Numbered from the stretch's first letter, positions 13,628 through 20,483 are shown. The stretch: DNA of 22,890 nucleotides from a virus (IMGVR_UViG_3300037264_002542:1-22890); one strand, 5' to 3'. The notes: generated by a model from the letters alone, not told the origin. Numbers and translations: made by a program.

Positions 13628-16600
13628 TTTTACCACATACGATTTACCCAAATTTGGTTATATCAAAATTCCCAAATTTACAATTCCAGATGAAGATAGG
13701 AAAAATCTAAATTTATCTTCCAAATGTAATTCTGAAGAATATCTTTTGGCTTTAGCAAAAGATGGATTTAATAAGAAATTGGAATCAGGAAAAATTCCAA
13801 AAGATAAAAAACATACCTATTGGGAGCGAATTAGTAATGAATTAGAAGAAATAAATAAACTTCTTTTTACTGATTATATATTGCTTGTTTATCATATTAT
13901 TAAGTTTTGTGATAAAAATGGTATATTAAATTCTCCGGGAAGAGGGTCGTGCGGAGGTTCTTTACTTCTTTATGTCTTAGGCGTTGTAAAAATTGACGCA
14001 CTAAAACACAATCTTCTTTTTGAAAGGTTTATTGCTGGTGGACGAACAGAAATTAAAGAAATCAATGGAGAAAAATATATTAAATCGGAAAATTTACCAG
14101 ATGTAGATTTGGATTCAGATAGAGAATTAAAATACAAAATTAATGAATTTATTACCTCTCAATTTCCAAATAGAACATGTCAAATTAAAACAGTGGGAAC
14201 ATTACAAGGAAAATCAGTTATAAAAGAAGTATTAAAATGTTATGAAGAATATAATGAAGAAGATGCCAAAGAAATCAGTGATTTAATTGAAACCAGATTT
14301 GGTAAAGTAGAACAGATTACCAATGCTATATCTGATGACCCAGAAAAAGAAAATAAAAAATTTAAAGAATGGGCAAAAAATCATCTTGATACCGTTAAAA
14401 TTAGCTGTCAATTAAATACATTAATAAAAAATACTTCAGTTCATGCTTCAGGAATTATTTTATGTGAAGAAGAACTAAATAATAGTATTCCATTAGAATT
14501 ATCCTCAACCAGAGAACCAGTTATTTCTTATGATATGGAAGGGGCACAATGTTTTGGTGTTAAATTAGATAATTTGGGATTAAAAAATCTTACATCAATT
14601 AAAGAATGTCTTGGTTTAGTAAATAAAAAAATGGAAGATATTGATGTAAATGATGAATCTATTTATATTTTTTTAAGGAATAGCGATGATTATCGGGGCA
14701 TTTTTCAAGCTGAAGAAGGATTAGGGAAGATGGTAATGAGGAAATTGCAATGCAAAAATATTGATGATATTGGAATGAGTATAAGTATTGGAAGGCCGGG
14801 TAGCATGAAATTCTTAGATGAAATTATCAATGCAAGAGATGGGGCGGAAATTAGAAAGATTGATGATAGGGTGAAAGATATTCTTTCTCCCACTTATAAT
14901 GTAATTATTTATCAGGAGCAAATTATGGCCCTCGCCAGAAGAATGGCAAATTTTACATCACAAGAATCTGATGGGTTAAGAAAATGTGTTTCAGGAGATA
15001 CAACTTTCATTTCTAAAACAAGAGGAATTATTTCCATTCATTCTTTAATTAAGAATGGATTTAAAGACGATTTATTTCTTGTAATGGATGATAGAGGAAG
15101 ACAATTGTGGAAACCTATTAAAAATATCTGGCTTTCCGGTAACAAAGTGGTAAAAAGAGTTACCACTAGAAACGGTTTAAACATAAAAACTACTGGAGAA
15201 CATCAGTTTCTTACTAATGACTGGTGGAAAGCTAGAAAATATCTAGATATTAATAATGATTATTTGGTATGTGCTAAAGAAATAGAATATGATGGTGAGG
15301 ATAAAATTTCAGTAGATATGGCAATTGTTATCGCTGGTTTATTAACAGAAGGATTCTTTACTGAAACGGGTCAAACTTTTACTAATTTTAATAAATTTGT
15401 TATAGATATATTCTGTCAATCATTTTTTAATGAATTTGGCAAATATCCATCTCTATCTAAAGATGGTCATGTAGCCAGAATAGATAAGGAGTCTAAGGAA
15501 ATAATCCATAAATATCTATCTTATGGTAAATCAGGACAAAAATTTATTCCAGAGATAATGATGGGGATGACTAAGGAAACGACTAGAAAATTCTTATCTT
15601 TTATGTTGACTTGTGAGGGAGGCTGCATAGAACAGGGTAAATTTGAAATATCTTCAAAATCTATTACTATGGCAAACCAGATAAAGTTATTATTGTTGAG
15701 ATTTGGTGTCAGAAGTTGTTTTTTTAGCAAAATCAATCCTAAATACGGAGAATTTTATTATATTAACATTGGTGAGCGAGACTCGCTAGAGCGACTAGTT
15801 TCTGAACTGTCAGTTCTTTTAGAGCCAGATAAATTAAAAAAATTAAATTTGTATATCAAAAACAAGATTGGTAACTGCACTTTAGATATTATTCCGAATA
15901 ATATTACCCAAAAGTTTATTAAACAATATACCGCTGGTAAAGATGTAGATAGGAGTGGGAGCTTATATAAATCAACAGTATCTAGAGATAGATTTTATGA
16001 ATTAGTTTCTTGGACTAATGACCAATATTGGATAGATATTGCGACTGGAAAGCAAGAATACTCATCAATTAAAGATATTTATCGCTCTTATCCAGATATG
16101 GAAGATGTATATGACTTTACAATAGATGAAGAGACTCCATTTATTATTGCCAATGGAATAGTAATACATAATTGTATTGGGAAAAAACTTAAAGATAAAA
16201 TAGTTGAACATAAAGAAAGATTTATAGAAAACTCTCTTAAAAATAAATATGAAGAAGAGTTTGTTTTAGATATGTGGCAAACATTTGAAATGAGTGGAGA
16301 TTATTTATTCAATAAATCACACGGATATCAATATGGCTACCTATCAGCTATTTGTGCTTATCTTAAAGCCAACTATCCAACAGAATATTTTTATTCTTTA
16401 TTAAAAAATGCCAAAAATGAATCTAAACCACAAGAAGAAATATCTTTAATTACTGAAGAATTATCTAGATTTGGAGTTAAATTACTTGGTCCACATATTA
16501 TTAAATCAGATGTTGATTTTAAAATTGAAGATAAAAATAATGTTCGTATGGGATTGGGGAATGTCAAAGGAATTGCAGATAAATCATTAGAAAAACTAAA

Positions 16601-17402
16601 AAATTTCTGTCATGCTTATTCTAATAAATTTGAAATATTTTTGGCTGCAAATGAGTGTGGAATTGGAATTGGTATTTTAGGCAATTTAATTTTGGCGGGC
16701 ACAATGGATGATTATTTAACTGAAACCAGAACTCAGACATGTTTAGAAATGCAAACTTGGAATTTATTAACCGAAAGAGAGCAAAAAAGAGTTTTACAAT
16801 TAGGGGAAGAATATAAATATCATTTAATTAACATAATAAAATATCTCTCTGTTCCACAGGATAGTTCTGATAAACCATTTATAAAAGAAAGCAGATTAGA
16901 AACTATTAGAAGAGATTTTAAACCATATAATAAAATCCATAAACAAAATAGTCAAAATGAAGAATTGTGCCGATTTTGGTTTGAAAAAAGTCTTTTGGGA
17001 TTTTCTTATTCTCATAATCTTGTTGACATTTTAAGAAAAGAATATAATGATATAGTTAGTATTGAGGCGGCAATGGCCGAAATTGATGACGAAAAAGTAA
17101 CAATCGGGGGCGAAATAATTGAAATTCGATCTGGAACAAGTAAAAATAAAAATAAATACATTAAATGTTTAATTACGGACGGTAATAAATCAGTTAATGT
17201 TATGATTATGGAAAGATATTTTGAATCAAATAATGAAAAGAATAAAAATCATAAATTAGAAATAGGAGATATTGTGGTTGCAACTGGACAAAAAAAACCT
17301 GACATTGTTTTCTGTGACCAAATTGTAACACAAAATATTAAAATTATTTCCCGAATTTCTGATTTACCAAAAGAAAAGTTAGAAAATTTTGTCGGTCGCT
17401 GA
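13617..17402 (+). CDS. dnaE-like: Family C DNA polymerase core (DnaE-like) with intein
   Basis: A 1261-residue reading frame: extein residues 1-456 and 853-1261 (865 residues after splicing) flank an intein. The polymerase lacks the PHP domain (separate gene at 11199) and starts near the palm. Palm marks: NSPGRGSCGGSLLLYVLG (the GxGRGSxxGS element) and LPDVDLDSD (161-168), whose Asp164 and Asp166 match the two catalytic Asp of PDFDVDF. SVHASGI and the fingers GIFQAEEGLGKMVMRKL, YNVIIYQEQIMALAR and FNKSHGYQYGYLSAICAYLKANYPTEYF segments match DnaE. The C-terminal OB-fold region (VTIGGEIIEIRSGTSKNKNKY) is present. The ATG overlaps the exonuclease stop. The last codons resemble an attC arm (see findings). 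The spliced length is short for DnaE (about 1160) because the PHP part is split off. Confidence 0.9.
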   Translation: MLNNFTTYDLPKFGYIKIPKFTIPDEDRKNLNLSSKCNSEEYLLALAKDGFNKKLESGKIPKDKKHTYWERISNELEEINKLLFTDYILLVYHIIKFCDKNGILNSPGRGSCGGSLLLYVLGVVKIDALKHNLLFERFIAGGRTEIKEINGEKYIKSENLPDVDLDSDRELKYKINEFITSQFPNRTCQIKTVGTLQGKSVIKEVLKCYEEYNEEDAKEISDLIETRFGKVEQITNAISDDPEKENKKFKEWAKNHLDTVKISCQLNTLIKNTSVHASGIILCEEELNNSIPLELSSTREPVISYDMEGAQCFGVKLDNLGLKNLTSIKECLGLVNKKMEDIDVNDESIYIFLRNSDDYRGIFQAEEGLGKMVMRKLQCKNIDDIGMSISIGRPGSMKFLDEIINARDGAEIRKIDDRVKDILSPTYNVIIYQEQIMALARRMANFTSQESDGLRKCVSGDTTFISKTRGIISIHSLIKNGFKDDLFLVMDDRGRQLWKPIKNIWLSGNKVVKRVTTRNGLNIKTTGEHQFLTNDWWKARKYLDINNDYLVCAKEIEYDGEDKISVDMAIVIAGLLTEGFFTETGQTFTNFNKFVIDIFCQSFFNEFGKYPSLSKDGHVARIDKESKEIIHKYLSYGKSGQKFIPEIMMGMTKETTRKFLSFMLTCEGGCIEQGKFEISSKSITMANQIKLLLLRFGVRSCFFSKINPKYGEFYYINIGERDSLERLVSELSVLLEPDKLKKLNLYIKNKIGNCTLDIIPNNITQKFIKQYTAGKDVDRSGSLYKSTVSRDRFYELVSWTNDQYWIDIATGKQEYSSIKDIYRSYPDMEDVYDFTIDEETPFIIANGIVIHNCIGKKLKDKIVEHKERFIENSLKNKYEEEFVLDMWQTFEMSGDYLFNKSHGYQYGYLSAICAYLKANYPTEYFYSLLKNAKNESKPQEEISLITEELSRFGVKLLGPHIIKSDVDFKIEDKNNVRMGLGNVKGIADKSLEKLKNFCHAYSNKFEIFLAANECGIGIGILGNLILAGTMDDYLTETRTQTCLEMQTWNLLTEREQKRVLQLGEEYKYHLINIIKYLSVPQDSSDKPFIKESRLETIRRDFKPYNKIHKQNSQNEELCRFWFEKSLLGFSYSHNLVDILRKEYNDIVSIEAAMAEIDDEKVTIGGEIIEIRSGTSKNKNKYIKCLITDGNKSVNVMIMERYFESNNEKNKNHKLEIGDIVVATGQKKPDIVFCDQIVTQNIKIISRISDLPKEKLENFVGR
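14985..16172 (+). mobile_element. Intein with LAGLIDADG endonuclease in the polymerase
   Basis: A 396-residue intein, residues 457-852 of the precursor. Block A is CVSGDTTFIS, with Cys1. Block B contains TTGEHQF (the TxxH motif). Endonuclease motifs are IVIAGLLTEGFF and FLSFMLTCEGGC. Block F is VYDFTIDEETPF, and block G is ANGIVIHN, followed by the +1 extein residue Cys. After splicing the extein reads GLRKCIGKKLKDKI, the expected continuous polymerase sequence at this position. All key splicing residues (Cys1, block B His, terminal His-Asn, Cys+1) are present, so it is probably active. The two endonuclease motifs have acidic residues (Glu) compatible with activity. Confidence 0.9.
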
Positions 17403-17409
17403 GAATTAA

Positions 17410-17547
17410 TTAGTTCAACAACCCAATTTTGATGCTAAATCATTTCTAACACATTTACGAGATGAGGAACAAGAAATGAGTAATAAGGTAACTCTGGCGA
17501 AGGATATTATTAAGCAGATAATTTCAGAGGTCGAAGGTTATACTTGA
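17410..17547 (+). pseudogene. Small ORF or gene remnant before the cassette array
   Basis: A short frame without a good start: LVQQPNFDAKSFLTHLRDEE, continuing to QEMSNKVTLAKDII and ending EVEGYT, 45 residues. An ATG with GAGG 9 bases upstream at 17476 would give only 23 residues. Composition looks like a protein rather than a random frame, so it may be the truncated 3' end of a phage gene or of the first cassette gene. The following bases 17548-17641 are AT-rich and show no ORF, promoter or terminator. This interval marks the unresolved left edge of the array. Confidence 0.3.
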
Positions 17548-17641
17548 AACATTTCATTATTTTTTTGTGGAGTAATTTTCTAAGCCTTTTCTTTTTCACA
17601 ACCCCATTTACCCGTTATTTAGTCAATTGTGAAATCGAGTC

Positions 17642-17771
17642 GTCTAACAAGGCGCTGGAGCGAACTGGCCTAGACTTTTGGATTTTTCGTGATTCGGGCG
17701 GTTGAGTATTGTGGGTGTTTCCGACGATTCTGGTAATTTACCGGCCAGTCGCTCAGCTTGGGTCGTTAGGC
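17642..17771 (+). repeat. attC site 1 (130 bp)
   Basis: R'' GTCTAAC; left arm CTGGAGCGAACTGGCC; right arm GGCCAGTCGCTCAGC; R' GTTAGGC. Type A attC, very similar to site 3. The cassette to its left has no identifiable left end. Confidence 0.9.
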
Positions 17772-17812
17772 GTCAACGATCTTCACAATTATATCATTCT
17801 TAGTGTAAAAAA

Positions 17813-17917
17813 TGTAACTTGACGGAAAACACTCTGTTTGCTAGAGGTTAGCTGAAGTTTTTGGTTTAAGGTATCCCGGTAGGACTATCTCCCACAGAGT
17901 AAAACCGTCAAATTACA
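17813..17917 (+). ncRNA. Imperfect long inverted repeat in an ORF-less cassette, candidate structured RNA
   Basis: The cassette between sites 1 and 2 (17766-18119) has no ORF on either strand. It contains a stem: TGTAACTTGACGG pairs with CCGTCAAATTACA with one C/A mismatch. Then AAAAC opposes AAAA as an internal loop, and ACTCTGT pairs with ACAGAGT. This gives 19 pairs in arms of 25 and 24 bases around a 56-base loop. The loop contains a small GCTA/TAGC hairpin. Because DNA is palindromic the strand is not determined. It may be a structured RNA, a small inverted-repeat mobile element, or a regulatory palindrome. Nothing else is seen in the rest of the cassette. Confidence 0.5.
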
Positions 17918-18015
17918 GTCTTACTCTATACAACCTATACCAAAGAATCAAGAGTTGTTCTTATCTTTCTATCAGTAATTATAATTGAATTAGATTATTT
18001 ATTCCAAGACCGGAC

Positions 18016-18125
18016 GCCTAACCATGCGCTCCAGCGAACCGGCGCAAGCTCTTGATGTTCAGAGGGGTTGGACATATTTATCCCCCTGATTTTCCGCGCC
18101 GGTCGCTGAGCTTGGGTCGTTAGGT
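18016..18125 (+). repeat. attC site 2 (110 bp)
   Basis: R'' GCCTAAC; left arm GCTCCAGCGAACCGGCGC; right arm GCGCCGGTCGCTGAGC; R' GTTAGGT. Type B attC, nearly the same sequence as site 5. GACGCCTAAC pairs with the start of its cassette GTTAGGCGTC. Confidence 0.9.
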
Positions 18126-18250
18126 GTCATTGGACGCTCTATGATAAATCCATATTTTTCTAATTCTTCTACACTATTAATAAAAATGCCCGTGAATTTC
18201 TTACCATGAGTTTTTTTATACCATTTCTTGAATTTCTTGTCTGACCACAT
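18059..18250 (-). CDS. Small hypothetical protein, reverse-oriented cassette gene
   Basis: A - strand frame starting at ATG 18248-18250 and reading leftward through the cassette start into attC site 2. The first 41 residues (MWSDKKFKKWYKKTHGKKFT, GIFINSVEELEKYGFIIERP) lie in cassette sequence; the last 22 (MTPNDPSSATGAENQGDKYV) are encoded by the attC and are probably just a tail. It is basic, lacks a membrane segment and belongs to no family I recognise. It diverges from the 18275 gene with a 24-base gap, so the two starts could share a promoter region. A reverse gene inside a cassette needs its own promoter. Confidence 0.4.
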   Translation of the reverse strand: MWSDKKFKKWYKKTHGKKFTGIFINSVEELEKYGFIIERPMTPNDPSSATGAENQGDKYVQPL

Positions 18251-18274
18251 ATATCCTATATTACACTCAATATT

Positions 18275-18589
18275 ATGGAACTACATCGTAATAATCAGTT
18301 GTTTTGTAATGTTTTAAGAGCTTGGAATATCAAAACAGCGAAAGTTAATTCTAAAAGAATAAACATGTTAGGTTCACCAAGTGTAGAGATTCGGAAATAT
18401 TCACATAGAATGATTTGTGACAAGAAACCATTTGTTAAGGATATATTAGGAACAATATTAATTGATGAGAAAGGCACTAAGACTTCCATCGAACCAGTAA
18501 AGATTATTTCTGAGACTAAGGAAGAAGATGGTTCTATTTTATATGAGGTTGAATTTTTAGCTTCAAAGATTATTGATTTTGACACCTAA
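18275..18589 (+). CDS. Hypothetical cassette protein
   Basis: A 104-residue protein starting at ATG and ending TAA inside the R'' box of attC site 3, the expected position for a cassette gene. The sequence is beta-rich (MICDKKPFVKDILGTILIDE, then TSIEPVKIISETKEEDGSI, then YEVEFLASKI), with no signal peptide, membrane helix or cysteine motif. I do not recognise the family. It and the reverse gene at 18059 start back to back within the same cassette. Confidence 0.75.
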   Translation: MELHRNNQLFCNVLRAWNIKTAKVNSKRINMLGSPSVEIRKYSHRMICDKKPFVKDILGTILIDEKGTKTSIEPVKIISETKEEDGSILYEVEFLASKIIDFDT

Positions 18590-18715
18590 CAAGAGCGCTG
18601 GAGCGAACTGGCCTAGGCTTTTGGAGTATTGGGAGATTTTGGTGGGCGGGCGATTTCTGAACTGTTGAACGGTTTTGGTTGTTTTCCGGCCAGTCGCTCA
18701 GCTTGAACGTTAGAC
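18584..18715 (+). repeat. attC site 3 (132 bp)
   Basis: R'' ACCTAAC; left arm CTGGAGCGAACTGGCC; right arm GGCCAGTCGCTCAGC; R' GTTAGAC. Type A. The right part lacks the GGGTC spacer of the others (GCTTGAACGTTAGAC). Confidence 0.9.
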
Positions 18716-18742
18716 TTCCCCACCTACATCACCTATAAAACT

Positions 18743-18946
18743 ATGAAAATTACAGACTATCATGAAAAAGATGGAGATATTGAGTTCTTGGTAGATACCG
18801 AAAAGTTACACGCTATCCACCAACATCTAAGATCCAAAAGACTCAATGCGGGAGCAATTCCTTCAGATACGGATTTTAGTAAGATTACCGTAGGAAATAT
18901 TACACCTGAACAACTGAATCAGGCATTGGAAGACTTCCCAGACTAA
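18743..18946 (+). CDS. Small acidic cassette protein
   Basis: A 67-residue protein starting at ATG 27 bases after attC site 3. It reads MKITDYHEKDGDIEFLVDTE, with HLRSKRLNAGAIP and an acidic end (PEQLNQALEDFPD). No family is recognised. Unlike the other + strand cassette genes, it does not end in the next R'' box: 187 bases remain before site 4, and most of them lie in a - strand frame that overlaps its 3' end by 47 bases. Confidence 0.6.
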   Translation: MKITDYHEKDGDIEFLVDTEKLHAIHQHLRSKRLNAGAIPSDTDFSKITVGNITPEQLNQALEDFPD

Positions 18947-19142
18947 ATCTAATTTGTTGAGTTGGTTTTATTCCACCGTTGTCTTTGATAAGTTTGTTAA
19001 CGGCAAGGGTGTAAAAATCAAGACGAGCAATCAAATCTTTTTCGCCGGTAACTTCATCTATGAATGAGTTTGAATTTATGTCTATTAAATATGCGTGAAG
19101 TTTTTGATTTTCGGGTGGATATTTATCAGGGAAGTCTAACAA
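18900..19142 (-). CDS. Hypothetical cassette protein, reverse-oriented
   Basis: A - strand frame of about 80 residues beginning at TTG (19140-19142) at the R'' end of attC site 4 and stopping inside the 18743 gene. The protein (LDFPDKYPPENQKLHAYLID, then FIDEVTGEKDLIARLDFYTL, then AVNKLIKDNGGIKPTQQI) has ordinary composition and a helix-rich pattern, better than a random shadow. No ATG is available outside the attC; a frame from 19193 would translate attC sequence and is unlikely to be the native start. The convergent overlap means this gene or the + gene may be miscalled. Function unknown. Confidence 0.4.
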   Translation of the reverse strand: MLDFPDKYPPENQKLHAYLIDINSNSFIDEVTGEKDLIARLDFYTLAVNKLIKDNGGIKPTQQIRFSLGSLPMPDSVVQV

Positions 19143-19262
19143 TGCGCTGCACCGAACTGGCTTGAGCGCAGGTGATTTCGATGTCTTTTTCATATCTATG
19201 ATAACTGGTTATCCGACGTTTTTACACTTTTTTCGCCAGTCGGTGAGCTTGGGTCGTTAGGT
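19134..19262 (+). repeat. attC site 4 (129 bp)
   Basis: R'' GTCTAAC; left arm GCACCGAACTGGC; right arm GCCAGTCGGTGAGC; R' GTTAGGT. Type C, resembling site 8 (shared CATATCTATG and TTTTTCGCC segments). The L boxes have compensating changes: CACCGA with TCGGTG in place of CAGCGA with TCGCTG. Confidence 0.9.
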
Positions 19263-19287
19263 GTCATATCGCACGCCCCTGTAAAAT

Positions 19288-19722
19288 ATGGACGAAAAGA
19301 CACTAAAGAAAGCGGCAGCTTGGATGTATAAGAACCGGCATACGGGCTATTGGACTTATCTGATACTGGTAGCTGAAATTTCTGACCATCAAGAGATACG
19401 CAGTTTATCATTGTCCCAGGACGACGCCAGTGAAGTCTTCGCAACCCTAGAAAAAAAAGGATGTTTGAGAAAGGAGGATGGAGAGATAACCATCGGTGGA
19501 GCTTCTTTCCAAAAGTATCGCATTGATCACTCTGCCCTTCGAGAATTAAAAAAGTTTTCAGAGATTCCTTGGTATTACTTTCTTCCTGAATCTTGGATTT
19601 ATTACATTGAGAAGTATTGGGCATGGTTTGTTGTATGTCTTGCGCTGATTATTACCTCATTCTTTCAGGGATTCGTTGGGAAGTTGGGAGAGTGGATTGG
19701 CGAATGTTTGACTGGAAAATGA
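19288..19722 (+). CDS. Cassette protein with winged-helix-like head and one membrane helix
   Basis: A 144-residue protein. Residues 1-85 are charged and helical, with DDASEVFATLEKKGCLRKED followed by GEITIGGASFQKYRI, a pattern like a small winged-helix domain. Near the C-terminus WAWFVVCLALIITSFFQGF is a probable single transmembrane helix, after an aromatic stretch (WYYFLPESWIYYIEKYW). The stop TGA lies just before attC site 5, and the gene follows site 4 closely, as expected for a single-gene cassette. It may couple a regulatory head to the membrane (inference). No family is recognised. Confidence 0.75.
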   Translation: MDEKTLKKAAAWMYKNRHTGYWTYLILVAEISDHQEIRSLSLSQDDASEVFATLEKKGCLRKEDGEITIGGASFQKYRIDHSALRELKKFSEIPWYYFLPESWIYYIEKYWAWFVVCLALIITSFFQGFVGKLGEWIGECLTGK

Positions 19723-19723
19723 C

Positions 19724-19833
19724 ACCTAACCAAGCGCTCCAGCGAACCGGCGCAAGCTCTTGATTTTCAGGAGGTTTAGACATGTTTACCTCTCTCCTTT
19801 TCCGCGCCGGTCGCTGAGCTTGGGTCGTTAGGC
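19724..19833 (+). repeat. attC site 5 (110 bp)
   Basis: R'' ACCTAAC; left arm GCTCCAGCGAACCGGCGC; right arm GCGCCGGTCGCTGAGC; R' GTTAGGC. Type B, near-identical to site 2. ATGACACCTAAC pairs over 12 bases with the start of its cassette, GTTAGGTGTCAT. Confidence 0.9.
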
Positions 19834-19890
19834 GAATTCGGAGCATCTTGTGGACTTGATTGTTTTTCATGTTGCGTATCTTTAATTTGT

Positions 19891-19976
19891 CACAAGACCA
19901 ACCTTGTGAGCGTTGATGGACTGAAGACTTGTCCTAAGCGTGGAGTCGTGCGTTAACACGACTCCCTTTTTATTTT
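19891..19976 (+). ncRNA. Candidate small RNA with intrinsic terminator
   Basis: No protein frame fits here. On the + strand three hairpins follow one another: CACAAG/CTTGTG with a 6-base loop (19891-19908), GGAC/GTCC (19918-19934), and a 9-bp terminator stem with a T run. The start is not defined. Possible -35 TTGATT (19856) and -10 TTTAAT (19881) are 19 bases apart, which is weak. Together they suggest a short RNA transcribed from within the cassette. Confidence 0.35.
19942..19976 (+). terminator. Intrinsic terminator
   Basis: A perfect 9-bp stem, GGAGTCGTG / CACGACTCC, with loop CGTTAA, followed by CTTTTTATTTT. This is the strongest hairpin-plus-T-run in the window. It lies 6 bases upstream of the tRNA-like gene. 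Confidence 0.8.
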
Positions 19977-19982
19977 CGGAGA

Positions 19983-20069
19983 GGTTGGGATTGTTGTTGG
20001 CGGAACTAGGGCGTCTTAAAAACGCCCACCCGTTAACGCGGGTTGAGAGTTCGATTCTCTCCCCAACCG
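19983..20069 (+). tRNA. tRNA-Leu(UAA)-like, class II, atypical D arm and discriminator
   Basis: 87 bases fold as a class II tRNA. Acceptor GGTTGGG/CCCAACC (7 bp); anticodon stem GGCGT/ACGCC around loop CTTAAAA, giving anticodon UAA; variable arm ACCCG/CGGGT with a 6-base loop; T arm GAGAG-TTCGATT-CTCTC. No CCA is encoded. The D arm is odd: at best GTT/AAC with loop GTTGGCGG, lacking the usual GGTAGACGC segment of bacterial tRNA-Leu. Position 73 is G, where bacterial tRNA-Leu has A (G is serine-like). GGAG/CTCC outside the acceptor could extend the stem in the precursor. It lies inside an integron cassette. It may be functional, diverged or decaying. Confidence 0.7.
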
Positions 20070-20091
20070 CTCCTAAATTATATGAAAATCC

Positions 20092-20153
20092 GCCTAACCA
20101 TGCGCTCCAGCGAACCGACGCAAGCTTGGGGTTTTCAGGAGGTTTAGACATGT
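20092..20153 (+). repeat. attC site 6, left half only
   Basis: R'' GCCTAAC and left arm GCTCCAGCGAACCG match type B sites 2 and 5 up to TTTAGACATGT. After 20153 the sequence departs from them, and no right arm or R' box follows. CGCCTAAC still pairs with the start of its cassette (GTTAGGCG), showing the cassette was once complete. Confidence 0.8.
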
Positions 20154-20173
20154 AGAAAAATTATTATGAAAGC

Positions 20174-20350
20174 TTAATGGGACTGGCAAATCATTCCATA
20201 GAGACACGCGGCAAAAACTACAGCAAGATACAGACACAAGAGCCAATCACTCTTTTGAAGGGTCAAGATTGTGCTGAAAACCTTGCCAATATTTGTCTGT
20301 TTATATCTGCATTGGGATTGGTGTTGACGATTTTGATATGAAAAATTGCG
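20174..20350 (-). pseudogene. Reverse-oriented membrane-protein remnant
   Basis: A - strand frame, without start codon in the cassette, ends NIGKVFSTILTLQKSDWLLC, then LYLAVVFAACLYGMICQSH and a stop. DWLLCLYLAVVFAACLYGMI looks like a membrane helix. The longer open frame to 20863 passes through attC 7 and is not a gene. The cassette's expected left end (GTTAGGCCGCAA) is absent because of the deletion that removed half of site 6, so only a fragment remains. On the + strand the same stretch has no convincing gene. Confidence 0.3.
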
Positions 20351-20483
20351 GCCTAACCATACGCTGGAGCGAACCGGAGCATCGTTTTCAGATTTCTGAA
20401 CATCGCTGGCTTCGTTTGCGTTTGGGGATTGGGTTAAGTTTTCGGGTGTTTTTTGCTCCGGTCGCTCAGCTTGGTCGTTAGGC
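20351..20483 (+). repeat. attC site 7 (133 bp)
   Basis: R'' GCCTAAC; left arm GCTGGAGCGAACCGGAGC; right arm GCTCCGGTCGCTCAGC; R' GTTAGGC. Related to type A. The spacer before R' is GGTC instead of GGGTC. Confidence 0.9.

Noticed and set aside
19196-19624. - strand frame opposite the 19288 gene
   Set aside because: It is antisense to a well-formed cassette gene and ends in attC-encoded residues (MTPNDPSSPTGE). Such tails are artefacts of reading attC sites.
19882-20151. - strand frame across the tRNA-like gene
   Set aside because: It contains GERIELSTRVNG, the typical false translation of a tRNA T arm, and starts in a truncated attC.
20293-20481. + strand frame of 62 codons starting at TTG
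   Set aside because: Most of it is attC 7 translated, and it does not stop at the R'' box as real cassette genes do.
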